A stretch of 64,000 nucleotides of DNA from Streptomyces sp. A0642 (GCF_004795105.1 NZ_SSBL01000002.1:434001-498000); one strand, 5' to 3'; positions 26,241 through 35,920 are shown, counted from the first letter of the stretch. Notes: generated from the sequence alone by a model not told the origin. A program made the numbers and translations.

Positions 26241-27659
26241 GTGACATACCCGCCGACGATGCCTCCGGCGCCGCACCGCGCGCCGGGGCAGCAGGCTGCG
26301 CCGACGGCCGTACCCGCACCGCATGCACCACCGCCACCGCCGCCGGCCGGCGTCCGGGCGGTCGCCACACAGCGGCTGCGTGCCGCGGCGACCACCGAGC
26401 CGGGCCGGCTCCAGATCATCGGGGCCGTGCTGGCGCTGCTCGTCGTGGCGTTCGGTGTGGTGACGGCGTTCGAGATCAGCGACCGCGCGGCCGCGGCCAA
26501 TGACGTGGTGGAGCGCAGCCAGCCGCTCAGCGCGGACGCGGCGGGCATCTACCGCTCGCTGGCCGACGCCGACGCGGCCGCCGCGAGCGGCTTCCTGGCC
26601 GGGCCGCAGGAACCGCGCCCGGTCCACGAGCAGTACGTGAAGGACATCGAGGAGGCCTCCCGGCTGCTCGTGAAGGCCGCGGCCAACACGGACGCGGCGA
26701 CGGAGTCCGGCCACGAGATCACCACGCTCAGCGAGGAACTCCCGCACTACACCGGGCTCATCGAGCGCGCCCGCGCCAACAACCGGCAGGGGCTGCCGCT
26801 GGGCGGCGCCTATCTGCGGTACGCGAACCAGAAGATGGCGAACGAGCTGCTGCCGGCCGCCGAGCGGCTGTACACGGCGGAGACGGACCGGCTCGACCAG
26901 GACTACCGCTCCGCCAGGACGTGGCCGTTCTTCTCCCTCGCCGTCGGCGTCATCGCGCTGGCCGTGCTGTTCTGGGCCCAGCGGCGCAACTACCGCAGGA
27001 CGAACCGGGTGTTCAACCACGGTCTGCTCGCGGCGACCGCGGCGGCGACCGTGGTGCTGCTGTGGCTGGCGGTGGGCCACACGGTGGCGCGGTCCGACCT
27101 GGCCGAGTCGAACACGCACGGACAGCAGTCCCTGGACGTGCTCAACCGGGCCCGCATCGACTCGCTGAAGGCCCGCTCCAACGAGAACCTCACGGTGGTC
27201 GCCCGCGGCGCGGTGCTCACCGCGGACGGCAAGAAGGACAAGTACGAGACCGACTACGGCACGGGCATGAAGGCGCTCGGCGCGGAGCTGGGCAAGGCCG
27301 CGAAGCTCGCCGAGGACACCGGCGACGCCGAGGGCGGCAAGCCGGTCGCGGACGCCATGGCGGCGGTCACCGAGTGGCAGAGCCGCCACCGGACCGCCCG
27401 GAAGACGGACGACAGCGGCGACTACGACACCGCCCTGGAGCAGATCATCGGCTCGCAGAACTCGACGGGCGAGTCCTTCGGCCGGGTGGACGAGGCCCTG
27501 CGCAAGGCGCTCGCCCACGAGCAGAGCCAGTTCACCCGGGCCGCCGAGGACGGGCGCGGGGCCCTGGGCGGGCTGCCGATCGGGGCCGCGGCCCTCGCCG
27601 TGCTCGGTGCGGTGGCGGCGATCGTCGGAGTCAACCGCAGGCTCTCGGAGTTCCGGTGA
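26241..27659 (+). CDS. GlnX-like membrane sensor protein
   Basis: Encodes 472 residues. A Pro-rich cytosolic N-terminus is followed by a helix (IIGAVLALLVVAFGVVTAFEI), a roughly 130-residue helical extracytoplasmic domain (EISDRAAAANDVVERSQPL onward), two helices (FFSLAVGVIALAVLFWA and GLLAATAAATVVLLWLAVGHTVA), a second extracytoplasmic helical domain, and a last helix. This four-helix chemoreceptor-like double domain and the position before a GlnH-like protein and a PknG-like kinase match GlnX of mycobacteria (the Rv0412c-Rv0410c order). There GlnX and GlnH sense aspartate/glutamate and control PknG. The same role here is inference by gene order. The GTG start follows GGGGAGG. Confidence 0.85.
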   Translation: MTYPPTMPPAPHRAPGQQAAPTAVPAPHAPPPPPPAGVRAVATQRLRAAATTEPGRLQIIGAVLALLVVAFGVVTAFEISDRAAAANDVVERSQPLSADAAGIYRSLADADAAAASGFLAGPQEPRPVHEQYVKDIEEASRLLVKAAANTDAATESGHEITTLSEELPHYTGLIERARANNRQGLPLGGAYLRYANQKMANELLPAAERLYTAETDRLDQDYRSARTWPFFSLAVGVIALAVLFWAQRRNYRRTNRVFNHGLLAATAAATVVLLWLAVGHTVARSDLAESNTHGQQSLDVLNRARIDSLKARSNENLTVVARGAVLTADGKKDKYETDYGTGMKALGAELGKAAKLAEDTGDAEGGKPVADAMAAVTEWQSRHRTARKTDDSGDYDTALEQIIGSQNSTGESFGRVDEALRKALAHEQSQFTRAAEDGRGALGGLPIGAAALAVLGAVAAIVGVNRRLSEFR

Positions 27660-27670
27660 CAGGGGGAGCG

Positions 27671-28732
27671 ATGACAGCGAAGGACCCGAGGACGGGCCCG
27701 GGGACGGCCCGCAGGGGCCGGCTGCGCGGCTGGGGCGGGGTGACCGCCATGGCCGCCGCCTGTGCGGTGACGGCATCGCTGACCCTGCTGCCGCTCTCTC
27801 ACAGCGGCAAAGGCGCCTTCGACGACCGGGCGGGGGCCGGGACGGCGCACGCCGTTCAGACGCGGGCCGACGACTGCAAGGACCCCGAGGCCAGCGTGCC
27901 GCCCGGAAAGCCGGAGGGCGACGCGATCGAGCGGATCAAGAAGCGCGGCAAGCTGATCGCCGGCGTCGACCAGAACAGCTTCCAGTGGGGATTCCGCAAC
28001 CCGGAGTCCGGGAATCTCGAAGGCTTCGACATCGACCTGGTGCGGGCCATCGCCAAGGACATCCTCGGCAGCGAGGACAAGGTGATCTTCCGGGCGATCC
28101 CCACCAACCAGCGCATCGCCGCACTGGAGAACGACAAGGTCGACGTCGTCGTCCGGACGATGACGATCAACTGCGCCCGGCTGGACCAGGTGTCGTTCTC
28201 CACGGCCTACTTCCAGGCCGGTCAGCAGGTCCTCGCGCCGAAGGGGGACAAGGACGCGGACGACGTGATCACCGGCTTCAACTCCTCGCTGGCCGGCAAG
28301 CGGGTCTGCACCGCCGAGGGATCCACCGCGTACGAGGCGCTGGAGAAGGAGTCGTTCGGCTCCGTGTTCAAGGACGAGCACGACGGCACCGCGGCCGACG
28401 AGGACAAGCTCACCGTCCCCAACCAGCTGGACTGCCTGGTGCGGCTCCAGATGGGCGAGGTCGACGCGGTCGTCACGGACAACGCCCTCGCGGCGGGCCA
28501 GGCGGCCCAGGACCCGGCCGTGGAGCTCAAGGGCGCCCCCTTCACCACCGAGTACTACGGCGTGGCGGCCAAGAAGGGTGCGGACGACCTGGTGTCCCGG
28601 GTCAACAAGGTCCTGGTCGACTACCGCGCCGGTGGAAGCGACAGCCCCTGGATGACTTCGTACCACGCCTGGCTGGAGGACGGACTGCCCGGGATATCGG
28701 CGCCGCCGGCACCCAAGTACCGGAACGACTAG
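27671..28732 (+). CDS. GlnH-like glutamate/aspartate-binding protein
   Basis: Encodes 353 residues of a family 3 amino-acid-binding protein. The N-terminal hydrophobic segment (VTAMAAACAVTASLTLLPL) acts as a signal or anchor. It contains a cysteine but not a standard lipobox, so membrane attachment may be by an uncleaved helix. The binding domain begins KKRGKLIAGVDQNSFQWGF and includes GFDIDLVRAIA and TMTINCARLDQVSFSTAYF, typical of glutamate/aspartate binders. It starts 11 bases after the GlnX-like gene and should present the amino acid to that sensor. No dedicated permease gene is present, consistent with a sensing role. GGGGAG precedes the ATG. Confidence 0.92.
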   Translation: MTAKDPRTGPGTARRGRLRGWGGVTAMAAACAVTASLTLLPLSHSGKGAFDDRAGAGTAHAVQTRADDCKDPEASVPPGKPEGDAIERIKKRGKLIAGVDQNSFQWGFRNPESGNLEGFDIDLVRAIAKDILGSEDKVIFRAIPTNQRIAALENDKVDVVVRTMTINCARLDQVSFSTAYFQAGQQVLAPKGDKDADDVITGFNSSLAGKRVCTAEGSTAYEALEKESFGSVFKDEHDGTAADEDKLTVPNQLDCLVRLQMGEVDAVVTDNALAAGQAAQDPAVELKGAPFTTEYYGVAAKKGADDLVSRVNKVLVDYRAGGSDSPWMTSYHAWLEDGLPGISAPPAPKYRND

Positions 28733-28740
28733 TGGCCCCG

Positions 28741-28775
28741 CCGCCAGGGCCGGCCCGTGGGGCCGGCCCTGGCGG
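28741..28775 (+). terminator. Very strong hairpin between the GlnH-like gene and the kinase operon
   Basis: Perfect 16-bp stem (28741-28756 with 28760-28775) with a three-base GTG loop, eight bases after the stop. It should separate sensor genes from the downstream kinase unit or attenuate read-through. Confidence 0.85.
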
Positions 28776-28898
28776 TCACGGCACCAGCACGTTGCGTTCG
28801 GATCATGGCCGGACCGGGGAGACCGACACCCGGACGGCGGGTTGGCAGCACTGATCCTGCCGGGCCCCCGCCCGGCAGGAAGAGCGGAGAGGTGATCG

Positions 28899-30233
28899 AT
28901 GGGCGTCGCGGGCCCCTTCCCCAGCTACGCGGCCCGGCCCCCGGGCCCGGTCATGGACCGGGACGAGGCCGACCGTGCGCTGGCCCGGCTCGGCGCGGAG
29001 CACGAGGCGATCGAGACCTCGCTCCTCGCCCTCCAGGACCACGCCGGGCGCCGGCTGCTGGAGGGCGCCGACCTCACCGGTGTCACCAAGGAGCGCTGGA
29101 GCGCCACCGAGCAGTCGATCGCACTGCTGTGGACCTACTTCGACGCGTACGCGGGCGCGCTGCACCGGGCGCGCGAGGTGCGCGCCCGGCGCCGTCAGCC
29201 CAACCGCGAGGACCTCGTGGCGCTCACCGGACTGCTGCGCGACCAGGGGGTCACGGTGGCGCACGCCGCCGCCGGCCACGATCCGTCCGTCACCGGCCCG
29301 GCCCGGCTCTCCGAGCGCTTCTCGCTGGAGGAGCTGGTCCACCGGATGAACGAGCTGTACGCGCGCTCGCTCGACATGGTCGTCGCCTCCGACTCCGTGT
29401 GGTCGGCGATGCCCGCCCGGATAGACCTGCTCGCCGCCGAGCTGCGCCGCACCCATTCGCTGGCGCACTCGGTCGGCGTCCGGCCCGGGGAGCACCCGGC
29501 GGGCGACGAGCTGGAGGCGATCGTCCAGGAGCTGACCACGCTGCGGGCGCAGGTGATCTCCGACCCGCTCGCGTTCTGGCTGCCCGGGCCCGGGAGTTCC
29601 GCGCCCGGCGGCGGACGCCCGGACACGACGCGCTACGACCGGGCGGCCCGGGCGCTGGACGACGTGCGGCGCGAGGTCGAGGCGGTGCTGGCGGTCCGGC
29701 AGGACGCCGAGCAGCGCCTCGTCCAGCTGCGCGACGTCCTGTCCCGCGCCGACCGCACCCTGGCCGAGGCCAGGGCGGCGCGTGGTGAGGTGCTGGCGAA
29801 GATCGCCGCGTCCGAGGTGCCCGCGGTCAACGGCCCGCCGACGGCGCTCCAGGAGCGGCTGGCCGCCGCGTCGGAGTACCGCAGGCACGCCCAGTGGCAC
29901 CGGCTGTCCCCGCTGCTGGAGTCCTTGGAGCGGCAGGCCGACGAGGAGTTGCTGAGGGCCCGGGAGCAGCTGACCGCGGTCACGGCGCCGCTGGCGGTCC
30001 GGGCCGAGCTGCGGGGCCGGCTCGACGCGTACAAGGCGAAGGTCGCCCGGCACGGCCTGGCGGAGGACCCGGTCCTCATCGAACGATACGACGCGGCGCG
30101 CCGGATGCTGTGGAGCGCGCCGTGCGATCTGCGGGTCGCCGCGCTGGCGGTGCAGCGCTATCAGGACGCGGCGCTGGACCTGATGGGCGGGCGCGGGCCT
30201 TCGGGCCCCGAGGACCGGCGGGGGAACCCATGA
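28899..30233 (+). CDS. Helical/coiled-coil protein of the PknG island
   Basis: Encodes 444 residues, soluble, with almost continuous amphipathic helix and likely coiled coils (for example residues 250-300, rich in Arg, Glu, Ala and Leu). No enzyme motif is seen. Its position directly before the kinase gene, with a 91-base gap, suggests a cytosolic scaffold or adaptor of the phosphorylation system; this is inference. GGAGAGGTGA lies just upstream of the ATG at 28899. Confidence 0.8.
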   Translation: MGVAGPFPSYAARPPGPVMDRDEADRALARLGAEHEAIETSLLALQDHAGRRLLEGADLTGVTKERWSATEQSIALLWTYFDAYAGALHRAREVRARRRQPNREDLVALTGLLRDQGVTVAHAAAGHDPSVTGPARLSERFSLEELVHRMNELYARSLDMVVASDSVWSAMPARIDLLAAELRRTHSLAHSVGVRPGEHPAGDELEAIVQELTTLRAQVISDPLAFWLPGPGSSAPGGGRPDTTRYDRAARALDDVRREVEAVLAVRQDAEQRLVQLRDVLSRADRTLAEARAARGEVLAKIAASEVPAVNGPPTALQERLAAASEYRRHAQWHRLSPLLESLERQADEELLRAREQLTAVTAPLAVRAELRGRLDAYKAKVARHGLAEDPVLIERYDAARRMLWSAPCDLRVAALAVQRYQDAALDLMGGRGPSGPEDRRGNP

Positions 30234-30324
30234 GGGGGACGAGGCCCTTGGGCCGGAGGGTGTGCGGGAGCAGGGACGGAACATCGTGGCCGCCGCGGCG
30301 GCGGGGCGAACAGGAGGAACGACC

Positions 30325-33105
30325 GTGAGTACGCAGTGCCAGCGCCCCGCATGCGAGGGCAGTTACGAGGACATGGGCGGCGGTGAGCTGTACTGCGACA
30401 CCTGCGGTCTGGCCCCGGTGGTCTCGCCGAACGGGATGGTGAGCTCGCCCCCCACCGGGATCGCGGGTGGCGGGAGGGGCAGCCGGGGCAGTAACAGCGC
30501 CTCGGCCCGCAGCAGTTCCCAGGGCTCGTCGAGGGCGTCCTCGCGGTCCTCGTCCCGCTCGTCGACGTCGCGGCGTTCGGTGTCGGGGCGGCTCTCGCGC
30601 GCGCTGTCCGGAAGCTCCGCCTCGCGTTCGGTCTCGGTGCGTTCCTCGGCCAGGTCGACCGGCACGTCGAGCCGCAACCGGCTCGGCGCCGGGCTCGTGC
30701 TCGTACCGGACGTGCCGCGTCCCGATCCGCGCACCGCCGTGATGAAGAACCCGGAGGTCCCCGAGCGCAAGCGGTTCTGCTCGCGTTCGGACTGCGGGGC
30801 GCCGGTGGGCCGGTCCCGGGGCGATCGGCCGGGGCGTACGGAGGGGTTCTGCACCAAGTGCGGCCACCCGTACTCCTTCGTGCCCAAGCTCCAGGAGGGC
30901 GACATCGTCCACGGCCAGTACGAGGTCGCGGGCTGCCTGGCGCACGGCGGGCTCGGCTGGGTCTACCTCGCGGTGGACCGTGCCGTCTCCGACCGGTGGG
31001 TGGTGCTCAAGGGCCTGCTCGACACCGGGGACCAGGACGCCATGGCGGCGGCCATCTCCGAGCGCCGCTTCCTCGCCGAGATCGAACACTCCAACATCGT
31101 CCGCATCTACAACTTCGTCGAACACCTCGACCAGCGGACCGGTTCGCTCGACGGTTACATCGTCATGGAGTACGTCGGCGGCAAGGCCCTCAAGGAGATC
31201 GCCAACGAGCGCCGCACGCCGTCCGGCAAGCGGGATCCGCTGCCGGTCGAGCAGGCGTGCGCGTTCGGCATCGAGGCGCTGGAGGCCCTGGGCCATCTGC
31301 ACAGCCGCAACCTGCTGTACTGCGACTTCAAGGTCGACAACGCGATCCAGACCGAGGACCAGCTCAAGCTGATCGACATGGGCGCGGTGCGCAGGATGGA
31401 CGACGAGGAGTCGGCCATCTACGGCACGGTGGGCTACCAGGCGCCCGAGGTCGCGGAAACGGGCCCTTCGGTGGCCTCCGACCTGTACACGGTCGCGCGG
31501 ACGCTCGCGGTGCTGACCTTCGACTTCCAGGGGTACACGAACGTCTTCGTCGACTCGCTCCCGGACCCGGACAACATCGAGGTGTTCCGGACCTACGAGT
31601 CGTTCTACCGGCTGCTGGTGCGGGCGACCGACCCCGACCCGGCACGGCGGTTCGCCTCCGCGGCGGAGATGGCGGAGCAGCTGACGGGCGTGTTGCGCGA
31701 GGTGGTGTCGTTGCAGACGGGGCGTCCGCGCCCGGCGCTGTCGACCCTGTTCGGTGCGGAGCTGCGCGTGACCGACACCGAGCTGTTCTCCACCCGGACG
31801 GACGAGGTCTCGCGGCTGGGGGCCCGAGCGCCGGAGCCCGCCCGGACCGGGCTCTTCGGGCGGCGGCGGGGCAGCGGACCGCCGGTGGCGCCGGCCGTGT
31901 CCCCGCCGGCCGCGGTCGCGCCCCCCGGTGGTGTCCCGGGCGCCCTGCCCGCGGGCCCGCCTCCTTCTCCGGCGGGCGCCGCACCGCTGCCCTCCACCAC
32001 CACGCACGTCCGCGGCGGCGCCCCGGGCGGAGGGAACAGCACCCCGCCCCCGTACGGGCAGCCGCAGGCGGTCATCCCGGCACCCCGGGTCCCGGTCGTG
32101 AGTCCGGGCGGCGCGCCCGGGCCGCACAGCGCGAACGGCCCGAGGCTGGCCGGGCTCGACGTGCGCGGGACCGCGCTGGCGCTTCCGGTGCCCCGGGTCG
32201 ACGCGAGCGACCCCAACGCGGGTTTCCTGGCCGGGGTGATGGCCTCGGCGCCCTCCGAACTCATCGCCGCGCTGCAGGCCGTTCCGACCGCCTCGCTGGA
32301 GACCCGGCTGCGGGAACTGCGGGCGGCCCTGGAGATGAACGACCTGGCCGGCGCGACGGAGACCCTGACCGCCCTGGAGGCGCAGCACTCGGACGACTGG
32401 CGTGTGGTCTGGTACCGCGGGCTCACCTCCTTGGTCTCCGGCGACAAGGAGAACGCGGCGCTGTCCTTCGACGCGGTCTACGACGCGTTCCCCGGGGAGC
32501 CCGCGCCGAAGCTCGCCCTCGGCATCTGCGCGGAGGTCCTGGGCCAGCTGGACAACGCGGCGGAGTACTACCGCCTGGTGTGGATGACCGACCCGAGTTT
32601 CGTCAGCGCGGCGTTCGGCCTGGCGCGGGTGCAGCTCGCCGCCGGGGACCGGGGCGGTGCCGTCAGGACGCTGGAGTCGGTGCCCGAAGCCTCGATCCAC
32701 TTCACGGCGGCCCGGGTCGCGGCGGTACGTGCCCGGCTGCGGGAACGGGCCCCGGACGATCCGCTGATCAGCGATCTGACGGCCGCCTCGGCCCAGGTGG
32801 CGGGGCTGGCGGCGCTCGGCCTGGACGCGGTGCGCCGCGAGCAGTTGTCGACCGAGGTGCTGGGTACGGCGCTCGACTGGGTACTCTCCGGTAGTCCCAC
32901 GGCTCGGCCCTCGGACCCGCACGCGGTCCCGTACGCCGGGGCGCAGGGGCCGAAGACGCTGCTCGGCAGTGAACTGGACGAGCGCGGCCTGCGTTTCGGG
33001 CTGGAGCGGTCGTACCGGATGCTCGCCCGGCTTGCGGAGCCCGGTGACGAGAGGATCGAGCTGGTGGAGCGGGCCAACCGTTTCCGCCCCCGAACGTGGG
33101 TGTGA
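30325..33105 (+). CDS. pknG: PknG-like serine/threonine protein kinase with zinc ribbons and TPR domain
   Basis: Encodes 926 residues. The N-terminus has a zinc ribbon (CQRPACEGSYEDM, then CDTCG), a Ser/Arg-rich linker, and a second rubredoxin-like ribbon (FCSRSDCGAP, then FCTKCGHP). The kinase domain (about 195-460) has the ATP-site lysine in WVVLKG (Lys229), a catalytic loop YCDFKVDNAIQ in place of HRDLKxxN (Asp334) and a metal-binding DMG in place of DFG (Asp351). A long Pro/Gly linker leads to a C-terminal tetratricopeptide region (about 640-920). This order is that of PknG. AGGAGG seven bases before the GTG fixes the start. It should respond to the GlnX/GlnH sensor and phosphorylate an FHA-type partner; both links are inferred. 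Confidence 0.93.
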   Translation: MSTQCQRPACEGSYEDMGGGELYCDTCGLAPVVSPNGMVSSPPTGIAGGGRGSRGSNSASARSSSQGSSRASSRSSSRSSTSRRSVSGRLSRALSGSSASRSVSVRSSARSTGTSSRNRLGAGLVLVPDVPRPDPRTAVMKNPEVPERKRFCSRSDCGAPVGRSRGDRPGRTEGFCTKCGHPYSFVPKLQEGDIVHGQYEVAGCLAHGGLGWVYLAVDRAVSDRWVVLKGLLDTGDQDAMAAAISERRFLAEIEHSNIVRIYNFVEHLDQRTGSLDGYIVMEYVGGKALKEIANERRTPSGKRDPLPVEQACAFGIEALEALGHLHSRNLLYCDFKVDNAIQTEDQLKLIDMGAVRRMDDEESAIYGTVGYQAPEVAETGPSVASDLYTVARTLAVLTFDFQGYTNVFVDSLPDPDNIEVFRTYESFYRLLVRATDPDPARRFASAAEMAEQLTGVLREVVSLQTGRPRPALSTLFGAELRVTDTELFSTRTDEVSRLGARAPEPARTGLFGRRRGSGPPVAPAVSPPAAVAPPGGVPGALPAGPPPSPAGAAPLPSTTTHVRGGAPGGGNSTPPPYGQPQAVIPAPRVPVVSPGGAPGPHSANGPRLAGLDVRGTALALPVPRVDASDPNAGFLAGVMASAPSELIAALQAVPTASLETRLRELRAALEMNDLAGATETLTALEAQHSDDWRVVWYRGLTSLVSGDKENAALSFDAVYDAFPGEPAPKLALGICAEVLGQLDNAAEYYRLVWMTDPSFVSAAFGLARVQLAAGDRGGAVRTLESVPEASIHFTAARVAAVRARLRERAPDDPLISDLTAASAQVAGLAALGLDAVRREQLSTEVLGTALDWVLSGSPTARPSDPHAVPYAGAQGPKTLLGSELDERGLRFGLERSYRMLARLAEPGDERIELVERANRFRPRTWV

Positions 33106-33107
33106 AC

Positions 33108-34463
33108 ATGTCGCGGAATCACCAGGAGACTGCCGTGCCGAGGTGTCCGGGCTGCGAGGAGCCGCTGGAGCCGGGGGACCTGTTCTGCGGTGCGTGCGGG
33201 TACGACCTGTCGGCCGTGCCCGAGCCGCCGCAGGACCGCCCGACGATCCCCATCGTCACCACCCCGGCCGGGCAGCCGGCGCCCGGTGCGGGCACCGGCT
33301 TCGGCCAGGCGGCCCCTGCCCCTGCCCCTGCCGGGGATCCGGTTACGGGTGCGGGCGCCGGCTTCGGCCAGGCCCCTGCCCCCGCCCCTGCCGGGGATCC
33401 GGTTACGGGTGCGGGTTACGGCCCCGGCGCGTCCGGCGACTTCGAGCTGGCCGCGCCCGCCGCCGCGAGGGTGGCGCCCGATCCCCGTACCTCCCCCGAC
33501 CTCGACCCGGGACCCGCCCCCGCCCCGGCCCCGCCGGCCGGCGCCAAGGTGTGCGTGGCCTGCCGGGCCGGCCGCGTCGACGACGACGGCTACTGCGAGA
33601 ACTGCGGCCACGCACAGCCCCGCGAGCGCGACCACATGGAGCAGGAGCTCGGTTCGGTCGCCGCGGTCAGCGACCGGGGACTGCGTCATCACCGCAACGA
33701 GGACGCGTTCGCCGTGTCGACGACCGCGTTGCCGGACGGCTCACCGGCCGTCGTCGCGATCGTCTGCGACGGGGTGTCGTCGGCGAGCCGGCCCGACGAG
33801 GCCTCGGCGGCCGCGGCGCACGCCGCCAACGAGGCGCTGCTGGAGTCGCTGCCGCGCGGAACCCATCCGCAGCAGGCGATGCACGAGGCGATCGTGGCCG
33901 CGGCCGAATCGGTCAACCGGCTGGCGAACGACGCCGGTCAGGCCCCGGAGCAGGACCCGCAACGCCATCAGAACGCCCCGGCCTGCACCCTGGTCGGCGC
34001 GATCATGGTGAGCGGGCTGCTGGTCGTCGGCTGGGTCGGCGACAGCCGCGTGTACTGGGTGCCCGAGGACCGCGCCGGTGCGCCGGCCCGGCTCACCGAG
34101 GACGACTCGTGGGCCGCGCAGATGGTCGCGGCCGGCCTGATGAACGAGGCGGAGGCGTACGCCGACGAGCGCGCCCACGCCATCACGGGCTGGCTCGGTG
34201 CGGACGCCTACGAACTGGAGCCGCACACCGCGTCGTTCAAACCCGACCGGCCGGGACTCGTGGTGGTCTGCACGGACGGCCTGTGGAACTACGCGGAGTC
34301 CGCGTCCGACATGGCCGCCGCCGTCCCCGAGGACGCGTACGAGCGGCCGCTGCACGGTGCCCAGGTGCTGGTGGGTCACGCACTCGACGGCGGGGGCCAC
34401 GACAACGTAACAGTGGCCCTGGTGCCGTTCGCCGTACCACCGCAAGGGGCAGGATCCGCCTGA
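33108..34463 (+). CDS. PP2C-family serine/threonine phosphatase with two zinc ribbons
   Basis: Encodes about 451 residues. Two zinc-ribbon pairs occur in the N-terminal half: CPGCEE/CGACGYD, then after a Pro/Ala/Gly linker CVACRA/CENCGH. The PP2C domain follows, with metal-site motifs SDRGLRHHRNEDA, VVAIVCDGVSS, GWVGDSRVYWV, VVVCTDGLWNY and GHDNVTVALV all intact. It likely reverses phosphorylation by the kinase encoded next to it. The linker contains a 63-base DNA duplication. Start is uncertain: ATG 33108 is used, but GTG 33135 has AGGAG six bases upstream and keeps both ribbons; GTG 33102 overlaps the kinase stop. Confidence 0.92.
   Translation: MSRNHQETAVPRCPGCEEPLEPGDLFCGACGYDLSAVPEPPQDRPTIPIVTTPAGQPAPGAGTGFGQAAPAPAPAGDPVTGAGAGFGQAPAPAPAGDPVTGAGYGPGASGDFELAAPAAARVAPDPRTSPDLDPGPAPAPAPPAGAKVCVACRAGRVDDDGYCENCGHAQPRERDHMEQELGSVAAVSDRGLRHHRNEDAFAVSTTALPDGSPAVVAIVCDGVSSASRPDEASAAAAHAANEALLESLPRGTHPQQAMHEAIVAAAESVNRLANDAGQAPEQDPQRHQNAPACTLVGAIMVSGLLVVGWVGDSRVYWVPEDRAGAPARLTEDDSWAAQMVAAGLMNEAEAYADERAHAITGWLGADAYELEPHTASFKPDRPGLVVVCTDGLWNYAESASDMAAAVPEDAYERPLHGAQVLVGHALDGGGHDNVTVALVPFAVPPQGAGSA
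33297..33418. repeat. In-frame tandem duplication in the phosphatase linker
   Basis: Two almost identical copies of a 60-63-base unit (33297-33359 and 33360-33418) encode repeated GFGQAPAPAPAGDPVTGAG peptide. The high identity suggests recent slippage. Confidence 0.85.
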
Positions 34464-34567
34464 AGCCGCAGGCAGAAGGGACCACCCCGTCCGCCCCTTG
34501 TTCTTCCCATGCCGTTGTCCGCATATCTGTCTTCATCTGACACGTGGAGCCTCAAGGAGCCGATCAG

Positions 34568-35920
34568 ATGGCCAACTTCTCCAAGTCCAACGTGCCGCAG
34601 TTCTCCGTCGAGGTGTATCAGAACGAATATCTGCCCGAGGGCGGCCGTGAGGTCAACGGCATCATCACGGTCACCTCGACCGGCGGCGGCACCACAGGCG
34701 GCGTTCCGCTGACCGGTGCGACGCCCTCCCGCCCGCCGGCCGGGGCCGCCGACGCGGCGGTGGTGATCATGGTGGACTGCTCGGGTTCGATGGACTACCC
34801 GCCGACGAAGATGCGCAACGCCCGTGACGCGACGGCGGCGGCCATCGACACCCTGCGCGACGGCACCTCCTTCGCCGTGGTGAGCGGTACGCACGTCGCC
34901 AAGGACGTCTACCCGGGCAACGGGCGGCTCGCCGTCGCCGATGCGCAGACCAAGGCCCAGGCGAAGGAGGCGCTGCGCCGGCTCGGCGCGGGCGGCGGGA
35001 CGGCGATCGGGACCTGGCTGCGGCTGGCCGACCGCCTGCTCGGCGCCGCCGATGTGGAGATCCGGCACGGAATCCTGCTGACGGACGGGCGCAACGAGCA
35101 CGAGGCGCCCGAGGACCTGCGGGCGGCGCTCGACGCGTGCGCGGGCCGGTTCACGTGTGACGCCCGCGGGGTCGGCACCGACTGGGAGGTGAAAGAGGTC
35201 ACAGGGATAGCCTCCGCGCTGCTCGGGACGGCCGACATCGTCGCCGATCCCTCGGGGCTGGCCGCCGACTTCACGCAGATGATGGAGAACGTGATGGGCA
35301 AGGAGGTCGCGGACGTCGCTCTGCGGCTCTGGACCCCGGTCGGCGTGGAGATCAAGTTCGTGAAGCAGGTCGCTCCGACGGTGGCCGATCTGACCGGCCG
35401 CCGCACGGAGGCCGGGCCCCGCGCGGGCGACTACCCCACCGGTTCCTGGGGGAACGAGTCCCGCGACTACCACGTGTGCGTACAGGTGCCCGAGGCCGGC
35501 ATCGGGCAGGAGATGCTGGCGGCCCGCGTCTCGCTGATCCTTCCGGACCCGGCGGGCGGGACGCCGCAGACGCTCTCGCAGGGTCTCGTGCGGGCGGTCT
35601 GGACGGACGACATGGTGGCGTCGACCTCGATCAATCCGCAGGTCGCGCACTACACGGGCCAGGCGGAACTGGCACAAGTCATCCAGCAGGGCCTCGATGC
35701 ACGCAAGTCGGGAGACTTCGACGGCGCGACGGCCAAGCTCGGCCGTGCGGTGCAGTTGGCATCGGCGTCCGGGAACGAGGACACTGCGAAACTGCTTTCG
35801 AAGGTGGTCGACGTCGTCGACGCGGCGACCGGTACTGTGCGACTGAAAGCCAAAGTCGCGGAAGCGGACGAGATGACACTCGAAACGCGCTCCACGAAGA
35901 CAGTTCGCGTCAAGAAATAA
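34568..35920 (+). CDS. von Willebrand factor A domain protein
   Basis: Encodes 450 residues, cytosolic. The VWA domain begins near residue 65 with the metal-ion-dependent adhesion motif DCSGSMD, and the conserved threonine lies in GGGTAIGTWL. C-terminal to this is a beta-rich domain and a final helical part. VWA proteins of this type mediate metal-dependent protein contacts, often beside kinase/phosphatase/FHA genes. AAGGAG lies eight bases before the ATG at 34568. It is the sixth gene of the signalling island. Confidence 0.9.
   Translation: MANFSKSNVPQFSVEVYQNEYLPEGGREVNGIITVTSTGGGTTGGVPLTGATPSRPPAGAADAAVVIMVDCSGSMDYPPTKMRNARDATAAAIDTLRDGTSFAVVSGTHVAKDVYPGNGRLAVADAQTKAQAKEALRRLGAGGGTAIGTWLRLADRLLGAADVEIRHGILLTDGRNEHEAPEDLRAALDACAGRFTCDARGVGTDWEVKEVTGIASALLGTADIVADPSGLAADFTQMMENVMGKEVADVALRLWTPVGVEIKFVKQVAPTVADLTGRRTEAGPRAGDYPTGSWGNESRDYHVCVQVPEAGIGQEMLAARVSLILPDPAGGTPQTLSQGLVRAVWTDDMVASTSINPQVAHYTGQAELAQVIQQGLDARKSGDFDGATAKLGRAVQLASASGNEDTAKLLSKVVDVVDAATGTVRLKAKVAEADEMTLETRSTKTVRVKK

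Noticed and set aside
30076..32922. 948-codon minus-strand ORF opposite the PknG-like gene
   Set aside because: Low-complexity Arg/Gly/Pro composition, no motif, and the plus strand encodes a complete kinase.
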